NCBI RefSeq assembly: GCF_032854445.1
Contig: NC_088295.1
Span: 12,635,385 to 12,699,384, forward strand
DNA: 64,000 nucleotides
Direction of reading: 5' to 3'
From: Liolophura sinensis
Taxonomy: Eukaryota > Mollusca > Polyplacophora > Chitonida > Chitonidae
The translations under genes were made by a program, and so were the position numbers. Within the stretch, counting starts at the first letter, position 1. Each line of letters starts with the position of its first letter. Below, piece by piece: positions 23,004 through 33,867 of this stretch. Under the pieces are notes generated by a model, which saw only the letters and a program-made list of their open reading frames with translations, was not told the DNA's origin and did not search any database.

Positions 23004-26000
23004 GTACCACAAGTAGGGGCCTACAGTAATAGGCCTCCAGTCACCTGTCAGCGTTTCGTCTGAGTGCATGCCTGTCTTCGACAAACTCACAAAGATGAAA
23101 CACTGCGGCTGATCAGAATGGTTATATGTTAAAACATGGTATCGGGTATATGTTGAAAAAGGCAGAATTATACACAAAACCTCACATAGAGCCTGAGTAA
23201 CAACTTGAAGAAATTTCTGACGTTGCCGCCATTTTAACCAAGTTGGGTCACATGACGACAACGTGATCCACATTCTCCACGCATAGACGGTTTTATGCAG
23301 TCCACCGAGAGAATGCCCAGAGAAAGCTGAAAACCATATGTGATGCCGATCGAGGTGGGCATGCATGTAACACCAATCAAACCCCGATCTCTCGAATAGA
23401 AAAAAAATGTTTCCATGGTTGAATGAAATGGCCAAAATCCTTGTCGGCCTGTGTATAGATCATTCCCGATAAATGCATGGTAATATAGTCCTTCAGTTTT
23501 CTGCCCCCAAATAGGCCCAATGCTGGTCACATTCGTAAAAGTCGAATAGTCTTGAGCACAGCGTAAAAGTCCAATCAAATAAATGAAAAAAAACACACAA
23601 AAAAAAAACAAAGGTGGCAGTTTTGCAACAAAATGATCGGCATGTATAAATTATGTCGTGCCCAACATGTATAGCCTACCATATATGCTTGATCATATAT
23701 GTACACGTTCGTAGGCCTACTAATGCGTTGCCCATAGAAACTTGCACATCCATGTACGCACTGTATGTCATTGTGAATGTGCTGCACAAATTAGGCTCAC
23801 AACTTGTGTACTTCTGATATATACACAAAATCATACATGTGGATGTGCATATCCTCACAACAGCCCTACTGTGTACAACTTGTACACTTGTATGCCGCAC
23901 ATATATAGGCCTAGTAATTGGGCGTATTAAAATATTTTATCCATATTAATTGTTTTAGGAATAAAAATGGCGCTCGGTATAAATGGGCCCATGCATATAA
24001 TTTAGGTATTTATTGTAAAATGGAATCGACTAGCAATTTTTATTTGGTATTGACTTCATATAGTTAAATACAGATTTTGTGTATAGGCTTAGCGTTTAAC
24101 TTCTTATCGGGTGATTATATACAGATTGTTCGAATATTTTGTTCAGCGTTTTTTTGCATAATAATACCACGGATTTCTAATAACAATCACGTTGATATAA
24201 ATTGTTGATACATATGTATATCTCGAAATTTAAAAATCATACTAATCACTGTCCTGTCATACAAATAATTATTATGCTTACGTGTTATGTGCTTACGCCC
24301 CACCACCCCACCACCTTGATCCTGTTGATCTATATAGACTGGTAGTCTACATGTGTTTGTCTGTATAACTATTTACCTTTCATACTATGCAGAACAGAAT
24401 AAACAACCAGCAGGCATGGATTCCATTTCAAAGAGAGGTATATGTATATAAGCGATATTCGATATGGTCTCAATGTAGATGTCCAATATAATTTATCTCT
24501 ATATCTGAACGTGGAAGAGAAGTAAACACACACTCAAATATATACGTGTTCAACAAATCGAACAGTGAAGTAAACATTCCAAAACACTCATAAAACATAA
24601 CGTTCTATACACAACGTTAATAATGTTAAATCCAAGAATTTGACTGTGGTGGATAAAGGAGAGTTTCATAATGTTAAACTTTTACTTACATCAACACCAT
24701 AAATTTAAGTCTTGGAAAATTAACAAAAATGATAAAAATAAGATGTAATCTAACACTATATCTTAATGTCAATTTAATACTCACCAAGCGTTTCACATTA
24801 AAAATGTTTTGTGTTGTATAACATTGTGCCAAATAATTATCATAGGGGGCGTAAGGTTAAACACATGTTGGGAATCACAGTGTGTAGAACATTTGACATT
24901 CTCTTAATATTTTCGTTTTGGGAAAGAGCATAGGTGTCATAACTCTGTTTTTAACATCAAATTTGGAGGAAAACTGATGCTTTTTAATAATGTTAATTGG
25001 AAAGTGATGATGAACTGTGTATATTTCAAATAAGATTATTGGTGTTTATTATGGTTGGGAAAAGATAACGAAACCAATGTAAAAATGTTACATTTGTTAC
25101 ATTTCAACAGATATATGATTGATATATCTTTTGATAATAGTGTATATACTATTGCCAGCCCCCGCCTTAAATAAAAAGATATATTTATGTTTGGAATGTT
25201 TTTGTGAGAAACATATGCCATATCTGATGTGTAGGCCTATATAAGGTACAATTATTATGTGTGGAAATTTTAGGTAAAAAGTGTACAGGATGGGGTAATG
25301 AAACATTAAAAGGGTCAGCCAATACTAATGGCTGCTTAATAGTACGTGTGAAATAAGAACAATAAACTTTTTCAGAACTTTGTGCTCAGATTATCCCTCA
25401 AGTGACACTGCAGAAGGTACACTTGCATGAAGATCAGTAAAGAAAACCAGTAAATTAAATCTCGAGTTTGGTCAGTATAGACCTAGTTAAATTTTCACCA
25501 TGCATACAGGTGGTTCAAAACTACTGAGTCATGGGCTTACCCTTGAGTGTGTCCAGATTGGTGACGGCATCACCAATACAATTAAGGCTAAGAGTGCCGT
25601 TGGTGTCATGATGCAGCAATGTGGTCGCTTCCTGTTGCCGGATGGAATGGGCACGTTAACATGCCATCGTGGAATATTCCTCAGACTGAACAGATGATGC
25701 AAGTTTACAGCTGTCTATATAGTTGAAATATCTGACTGAAAGTTTCGCGGGTGAGCAAATCGCACGTAATCTTACGTGGGGCGTTGTCCACTGCCTGTGT
25801 GTACCAGGGCATACGACACACTGCTAAGGGATCGGCTCACGCCCCGTGCCATCAGCTACCTCGATGGGACGAGATCACAATAGAACCGGTGTAAGGTTTT
25901 GCGAAACTACCATTATTCATGCCTCAGAAGCCACGGCAATATCACATTTCGTTGCTTGACTCTAAACTCACATGACTATAGGAAATTTCAGCGCAGAGTT

Positions 26001-27779
26001 GTACATATGTACACATATATATGTACTTCAGCAATTAGCCCCTTGAGCCAGCACTAAGGGGCATGGCTATAGTTGATCGACACTGCAGAGAAATACCTGA
26101 AGGAACTCTGTCCAGTAATTAACATCATGCATTGTTGCTCTGGCAATAAATATAAGACAACATATAGACGTACATGACTGGCCCGTTGGGATAACCCATT
26201 AATATATCTTTAGAGACATACAATGTACAACTTGATTAATCAGAAACTTGGAGAGCTTAATCAAGCCAGTGCACCAGAGGGATTGAATGACAAGTCCCTG
26301 CTGCGCGGACATTATACTGGCTAACTCTTTTAGCATCCAAAACATCAATAATAATCTACAGCAACTGTTGTGTATTATAGATCATTATACATCTTAATCG
26401 TTTGGTGACAATGGGTTTGGAATGTTATAGACCAAACGCACGAATACTTTTTAAGAATTCTTTATTTGTGTACTTTCAGTTTTGTTTTTATGATATCATG
26501 CCGTCTCTTTGTCTCTGGCCCCATGTAATTGCGTAATACTGACAGTGTTGCCGAACTTCACGGAACACCATCCTAAAGACAGCAGACACCTCTGTCATTA
26601 ACAGTACTGTAGTCTGGGAGCCCAGAAGGACTCGTTCATCATCCCTTTCTTAAGTTTTCTACACTGAACCAATGACCGATTTCGAGTTGTTTCTCCATAA
26701 GTTAACAAAGTACAGGAATTGACACTTCAGCTTGATTCTTACCATACCTTGGAGTGCACATATACATGTGTATTTTGCAATGGGTGCGATCAGATGTTTG
26801 TTTGGGCAGTGCCCAGTGAGACTAGTTCAGAATAGAAATCTGAAGAAGAGCTTCTATATGCGTCCGAACTTCATATTTCAGGTCTCAAACCTGCTGTGAA
26901 AAACAAATCCTCCTAGGCTCCTGGACTACATATGCACTATATTGACATTAACACTACTGGTCTATCCTATTATGCTGAATTACGTAGTGTTAAGCCATAA
27001 CCATTCAGTTATTCATTCTTTATTGTGCTGTGCACCAGATATAAGGAAAAACGAAGATGTCGCCACATTTGAAGTCCTGGTAAAGATATTGATATAACGC
27101 TTATAGGTACAATTCGTTTTGATACAGAACCATAGTGAATATATGTGGTATAAAATGTGCTTGTAGAGATGCATTAAGTGAAACTTGTTGATATGAAATG
27201 GGCTGTCCTTGGCAAGATTTGTTAAGTTCTGATAAGCTGAAGAAAACTCTGAATCACGGTAACCCTTCTCTGAACCGCGATATTCTACACCTCACTGTGC
27301 CCGGCTTGTGATTGGGCTAGTAAATCTCGCGGTCTATGGACACATAGCTCTCCTATACGCGCGCCCGGCCCCTCTCCCTCAGGTACATGTACATGGAGGT
27401 GTTAGTTTCCCGCACGAACTTCCTAGTTCTGTGTAATCAATACCTCAACAGACACAGGTGTAGCTTGTATCTCACTGTTGATATAATGACAAGCAAAGCC
27501 CTTGTCGCACGTAAAATGGTGATTCACTTGATTTTCGTGACACAAAGGAATCTACGAGCACACCAACGTTATGCCCTTTTATAGAACATGATACCGAATC
27601 TATAAACAAGTTGTGACCAACACGCACGATTCTGTTTATTCACTGCAACTGTTTCTTGTGCGTAATATGACTTTATAACATTCTCGCATTCCCCAAAGGT
27701 ATATCCACTTCTGGGCACAGAATTGGCTAAAGTACGCCAAGAATACCAGTCTGGCAACATCTAACACCGAGACGAAAAT
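23004..27779. other. Gene-poor stretch upstream of the lectin gene
   Basis: No exon, RNA gene or known repeat was recognised. Two overlapping open frames (about 126 and 156 codons, minus strand, 22965-23611) have no known domain and one overlaps an arm of the palindromic element. The missing first exon and promoter of the lectin gene should lie in or near here; no signal-peptide exon with a matching phase-0 donor could be picked out. Confidence 0.4.
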
Positions 27780-30590
27780 AGTATTCTGATTGGATCTCCT
27801 GGAGAGTACTGATTGGATCTTATGATGAAAATGGCGATCTGATTGGATCTCAAGGCAATAACAATAGCAAGACTAGTAATTTGATTGTATCTCATGATGA
27901 GTGAAACGATTTGATTTGACGTAATGACGTTATTACCAATCTGATAGTATCTCATGACAAAAATAGTCATTTGATTGTATCTCATAATGAAAATAGCGAT
28001 CTGATTGGCGCTCATGGCGAGAGTAGCAATGTCATTGGATCTTATCATGAGAACCATACCGAGGTGATTATATCTTCTGTTGAGAGTAGATATCTGTTTG
28101 TATCTCATGATGATAATCGACATCTGATGGAATTTCCTGATGAGAATAGCAATTTGATTCCATCTTATGACCTGACTGGCAATCAGACCGTATCTTCTGG
28201 TGACATACGTAACCTGATTCGAATCTCTTGGTGAGAGTAGACATCTGATTGTATCTCATAGTGAGAGCAGCGGTACGTTCTGGAGAGAGTAGAAGTGTGG
28301 TTGTATCTCGTGGTGAGAACAGTGGTCTGATTATACTTTTTGAAGAGAGTAGAAATCTGGCTGTATCTCCTAGCGAGAACAGCGGTCTGATTATAACTTT
28401 CGGTGAGGGTACTAATCTGGTTGTATCTCATGGCGAGAACAGCGGTCTGATTATACCTTTTGGTGAGAGCAGAAATCTTTGTGTATCTCATGGCGAGAAC
28501 AGCAGTCTGATTTTAACTTCCGGTGAGGGTACTAATCTGGTTGTATCTCATGGCGAGAATAGCGGTTTGATTATACCTTTTGGTGAGAGTAGAAATCTGG
28601 GTGTATCTCCTAGCGAGAACAGCGATCTGATTATAACTTCCGGTGAGGGTACTAATCTGGTTGTATCTCATGGCGAGAACAGCGGTCTGATTATACCTTT
28701 TGGTGAGAGCAGGTCCTCTAATGTAGCTATATGTCAAGATGAGGACAACGGTACCTTCTGGTAAAAGTAGAATTCTGGTAGTATCTCAAAGCGAGAACAG
28801 GGGTCTGATTATATATTTTGGTTAGAGTAAATAGCTGTATATCCCATGGTGAGAATGGCAATCTGAAAACAGTGGTATGATGATACCTTCTGATGAGAGT
28901 TTAAATCTGGCTGTATCTCATAGCGAGGACAGCAGTTTGATTATACTTTCTGGTGAGTGAGTGAGTGAGTGCTTGGGGTTTAACGTCGTTCTCAACAATT
29001 TTTCAGTCATATGACGACGAAGGAATCATTAGGGTGCATGCACGTGTAATGTGCCTCCTTGTTGCAGGACGGATTTCCACCGCTCTTTTATTTAGTGCTG
29101 GATCACTGAGACGACTTACCGAAGGCAAGTAAGCCGCCCCGCCCGAGCCATTATACTGATACGGGTCAACCAGTCGTTGCACTATCCCCTTCATGCTGAA
29201 CGCCAAGCGAGGAAGTTACAACTTCCTCTTTTAAAGTCTTAGGTGTGACTCGACCAAGGATTGATCCTGGATCTACCGGTCCCGAAGCGGACGCTCTACC
29301 AACTGTGCTATCCGGGCCGGTACTTTCTGGTGAGAGCAGGCCCTCTAACCTGGCTATATTTTATGGTGAGAACAGCGGTACCTTCTGGGGAAAGTAAAAT
29401 TCTGGTTGTATCTCATAGCGAGAACAGCGGACTGATTATACGTTCTGGTGAGAGTAGAAATCTGACTATCTCATGACAAGTACAGTTGTCTGATTATACC
29501 TTTTAGTTAGAGTGGAAATGTGGATGTATCTCATGGCGATTATAGCGATCTGATTATACCTTCTGTGAGAGTAGAAATCTGGTTGTAACTCATGGCGAGA
29601 ACAGTGGTCTGGGTTTGCATTTTGATCACAGTAGGAATCTGGTTGATTCTCATATTGAAAACAATGGACTGATACCTTCTGGTGAGAGCACCAATCTGGC
29701 TCTATTTCATGGTGAGAACAGTGCTCTGATTATACCTTCTGGTGAGAGCACCAATCTGGCTCTATTTCATGGTGAGAACAGTGCTCTGATTATACCTTCT
29801 GTTGAACTATATCTGGCTATATCTCATGGCGAGAATAGCGATATGAAGTCGTTAATTTTCTGGTGAGAGTAGAAATCTGGCAGTATCTCATGGGGAGGAC
29901 AACGGTCTGATTATACCTTCTGGTGAGAGTACCAGTTTGGCTGTATCTCATAGCCCGGACAGCGGTCTGATTATACCTTCTGGTGAGAGTACCAATCTGG
30001 CTGTATCTCATAGCGAGGACAACGGTCTGATTATACCTTCTGGTGAGAGTACCAATCTGGCTGTATCTCATAGCCCGGACAGCGGTCTGATTATACCTTC
30101 TGGTGAGAATACCAATCTGGCTATATCTCATAGCCCGGAAAGCGGTCTGATTATACCTTCTGGTGAGAGTACCAATCTGGCTGTATCTCATAGCGAGGAC
30201 AACAGTCTGATTATACCTTCTGGTGAGAGTACCAATCTGGCTGTATCTCATAGCCCGGGCAGCGGTCTGATTATACCTTCTGGTGAGAGTACCAATCTGG
30301 CTGTATCTCATAGCGAGGACAACGGTCTGATTATACCTTCTGGTGAGAGTACCAATCTGGCTGTATCTCATAGCCCGGGCAGCGGTCTGATTATACCTTC
30401 TGGTGAGAGTACCAATCTGGCTGTATCTCATAGCGAGGACAACGGTCTGATTATACCTTCTGGTGAGAGTACCATTCTAGCTGTATCTCATGGCGAGGAC
30501 AGCGGTCTGATTATACCTTCTCGTGAGAGTACCAATCTGGTTGTCAGTCATCACAGGAATACCTGTCTGAAGTCTGCTTATACCTTCTGA
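27780..30590. repeat. Nested 30/60/120-bp minisatellite array
   Basis: At the left (27.78-28.26 kb) units are about 30 bp and highly diverged (GATCTGATTGGATCTCATGA type). From 28.3 kb the period is 60 bp, made of two different 30-bp halves (GGTCTGATTATACCTTCTGG and AATCTGGCTGTATCTCATAG). From 29.94 to 30.54 kb the 60-bp units are nearly identical and partly alternate between a CCCGGAC and a GAGGACA variant, giving a 120-bp period. Because 60 is a multiple of 3, long frames stay open on both strands: 29937-30590 plus, with a 20-residue repeat around LIIPSGESTNLAVSHS, and 29817-30431 minus. I treat these as by-products of the repeat; a coding role is not excluded. Confidence 0.93.
28958..29320 (-). 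mobile_element. SINE family B inserted in the minisatellite, with target-site duplication
   Basis: A full-length copy nearly identical to that at 16.6 kb. It interrupts a repeat unit. The 14-bp TACTTTCTGGTGAG is duplicated at 28944-28957 and 29321-29334. The tRNA-like head is at the right end and the ACTC-type tail at the left. Confidence 0.95.
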
Positions 30591-31590
30591 TGACAGCAGA
30601 AATCTCATGATGTGATTAGGTAATTGTGTAAGGCATAACACCAATGAAATAAATATACAAAATTAACAATCCGACATTTATATCCGAAAGAGGAAAGGAA
30701 TGAAGAACAAGAGCTTGATGTGTTTATTGGAGCATACCCATACCTTCACAAAGACATTGTGCAGACACAGCCATGATAAAAAAAAAACTATAAATAACTT
30801 GCCCACACAAGTTTAGCATCAGACACTAAACAAAATGGTATAACTTTATTAAAAGCTATAAGAATTTTTTTAAATCTGTGAAAAATATATATTACATGTA
30901 TTATTAAAGACCCCCCCCACCAAAATCAAGAACAACTGACATTAAATAAGAAGAAATATCTTAATCATATCCCACACATGTAATCCCAAATATATGCTCT
31001 GCAAATACTATTTAATTGGCTAAAGAAAATGGAAAAACAATATTGTCTGTAGTCAAACAACTATCAGCATTATATGACATAAATAGTTATATCCTAAATG
31101 TGATTAACTACGATAAACACTACACCGACAATCCAGCGCCCAACCCCGTTCCCTGCACCCCCCCCCCCTCCCCCACACACTTATCATCTGTTCAATCAAT
31201 AAATTTGAACACATTTTCTTCATGTCATGACCAAATAATTATATTTGCGTATTGCTAATATATACTGCGCACAGTGGGTTCACGTGCAAAGACCAACTGC
31301 CGACATGTATTATTTCAAGCTAAGCTAATGCGTGTCTGTTCTAATATATGGTAAGCTATAAATCTTCATGGCCAAAAAATATTGTCAACAATCTATATGA
31401 AAATTAAGTCACGGTGACACAACTTACTATACATGAAGCAAACAAAATTTGGAAAATCGCTTCGAGTAAATTAAGAAACTGATAATGCATCCAGATCTCA
31501 CCGTACTGGAAAATCTCCTTTAAAACGTCTCTCTAAATTAACAAGTATCTGTAGGCCTACATTGTATATGGTTCCTGCAAATCATCACAC

Positions 31591-31806
31591 AATGTTTAGA
31601 GCTCATGTTCTGTAATATTGTTTACGGCTTTTGCACACTATCACAATGTTTAGAGCTCATGTTCTGTAATATTGTTTACGGCTTTTGCACACTATCACAA
31701 TGTTTAGCGCTCACGTTCTGTCATATTGTTTACGGCTTTTGCACACTATCACAATGTTTAGAGCTCACGTTCTGTCATATTGTATAAGGCGCATGCAAAC
31801 TGTCAC
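31591..31806. repeat. 54-bp tandem repeat, four copies
   Basis: AATGTTTAG recurs at 31591, 31645, 31699 and 31753. The unit contains GTTTACGGCTTTTGCACAC. The last copy is the most diverged. Confidence 0.92.
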
Positions 31807-31938
31807 ATACTATTTACACTGAAAATACACACATTCTTAAACTGGCGAGAACATCGGTATATATCGTCTCTAAACAACATATAGCTCTCAGCTTTGGCAT
31901 CTTTTTTTCGACCCTTTGTAAACCTACACCTCTTCAAC

Positions 31939-31940
<2 letters not shown>

Positions 31941-32021
<81 letters not shown>
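31941..32021. repeat. (AC)n(AT)n microsatellite
   Basis: About 45 bp of AC dinucleotides run straight into about 36 bp of AT. It ends about 85 bp downstream of the PARP stop codon, so it probably lies in the 3' UTR or just after it. Confidence 0.95.
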
Positions 32022-32025
<4 letters not shown>

Positions 32026-32106
32026 GTAAGTGATATAGTGGTAACTCCTCTAGATGACACAGGAATCTGAGAGAACCTCAGCCCAGGGCATTTCCACGCT
32101 GTCTGC

Positions 32107-33867
32107 TCAGGACAACGTTATGAGGTACTCAGGATAGCATTGGGCACTGTCATAGATGACAAACTCCCTGAAGCCGGCGGAGCCAACCACCGTGTCATAT
32201 CTATCTCCGTGTTGCAGGCAGTTGATCTGGTCATTACAGGAAGATACCATGCATGGAGGTCGCACATAGTTGCCCTGGTTGTTGGTTTTGAAGCAGTTAC
32301 CTAAGACGGCACGAACAACAAACATGCAGGTTTTACCCCCACCTCCTCCTCCTAAACTCTTCAGACCAAAGAAAGGTGTTGCAGCTAAAATTGAAACAGG
32401 GAAAACAATCATTGCTTTTCATCATCTTCCTATAGAACCTATATATGCCTCACGCATACTACATGTAGACAAAAGTACAAATTTCCCACCTAACTACGAC
32501 CAGGTAACGTCAAAGAGCCAATGATAATAAGATTAAACATAAACTATACAGTTAAAAATGGAGATCACTCCATAAAATTTGAAAAGTAACAAACTTTCAA
32601 CAAAAATGACGTTAAATCGCCCTATGACGGTTGAATAATTTTGGTCTGGTGTATACTGAATGGAAATTCTACGCACCTCTGAAATTGCCAGGGGAGGAAA
32701 AGCCATGACTGAGGGAGGCGCACTCAGCCATATAGATGCCCTTCCCGAATTTCCCGTTCCCACCGACCCGGAAATCCAAGCCACTGTCCAGAATGCCAGA
32801 CACATTCCTCGTGCCGTGAAACAGCAAACATTCGTTGATTTCCTTACGACAGTAACGGTCTACGTTTTGAATCTGAAAAGTGGTCGTTATGGGCGGAGGG
32901 CTCAGTATTTGAATCTTTCCTTTAGCAGCCTTGCTGTAGAACAACTGACGTCTACTGGCAAATTTCTGATATAGTTCCGGATTTTCAACCCGCTGAACCT
33001 GGGTTACTTGTACATTGCAGTTTGCCCAACTATCCACAAAGAGTTTGGTGATGTCGGCTGTCTCTTGCTTTGACGCATCCACCAGCTTGTACTTCTCATC
33101 CTTGGCGTCAATAAATTCAGTCAAGGGTACATCTCGTTTGTTGAAATTCTTCCAGTGGCCAGGAGCATAGATCGTTTCCTTCGCCTTTGCATCCATGTAC
33201 GCCTTCACTCCCTTGGTTTTCAAGAGTAGGGAGGGTTTTTGAGAAGCAGGTCTATTCTCATGAAGACATTTAAAAATTTCTTTTGTAGCAAAATCAACAG
33301 CAGATTTTGAGCCATATACGGAGATCTTGCCCCCATCTGGAAATCAAACACCACGTCCATGAAAATATCGGAAAATATGTGTATCGGCATACAGATCAAA
33401 AACTACAAAAAAGCACAAGAAAACAACACAATATAAAATATAAACAATCAACCATACAGATAATGTCCTCAAACAAATTCTTCGTCATTTGCAAACATTA
33501 ACTTCTCATCCTCTTGAAAATATCCAATTACATGCAATGTGGTGATCAAACTAAGTCTAACTTGGCCTTCATGTACGACGAGTGCATTCAGCCTCTGTCT
33601 TTCCATCAATTAAACCTATAGAGATGATTGGTCGTCGACACAAATGAAGAAAAAGTACAGGTCTTCTATATCACTTACCCAGGCGGATGCTCACTTGACC
33701 GGACAAAGATGTGATCAGCCCCTTCAGGGCTTTAGGGGGATTCTGCAGACTGGGGTCACGAATTTCATCCACACAATAAGCATCTTTTACATGTCTTCGG
33801 ATCAGCTTCTTTACCTCTTCAACACGCTCTTTTGTCGTTGTCACAGCAATTCTGACAGAATTTCCAC
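32107..33867 (-). CDS. PARP14-like: PARP catalytic domain and preceding KH-like segment
   Basis: Exons 33867-33679, 33336-32677 and 32351-32107. A KH-like segment (SVRIAVTTTKERVEEVKKLI ... GGKISVYG) leads into the transferase domain, which starts near VQRVENPELYQKF. Catalytic landmarks are the histidine in NECLLFHGT, the tyrosine in GNGKFGKGIYMAE, and a glutamate in GFREFVIYDSAQ, which aligns with the PARP1 motif NEYIVYDIAQ. The protein ends YPEYLITLS, as PARP14/15 proteins end with YPEYLITF. A run of six glycines, encoded at the last acceptor, lies just before the KTCMFVVRAVLG strand. Confidence 0.92.

Noticed and set aside
22965-23611. Two overlapping minus-strand frames of about 156 and 126 codons, one starting with a hydrophobic run
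   Set aside because: The hydrophobic run comes from A/C homopolymer-like DNA, no domain is recognisable, and one frame ends in an arm of the palindromic element. A signal-peptide exon for the lectin gene is not supported.
25500-25697. 65-codon plus frame
   Set aside because: Isolated, no domain, no splice context.
27780-30590. CRISPR-like array
   Set aside because: Repeats are contiguous without unique spacers, and the genome is eukaryotic.
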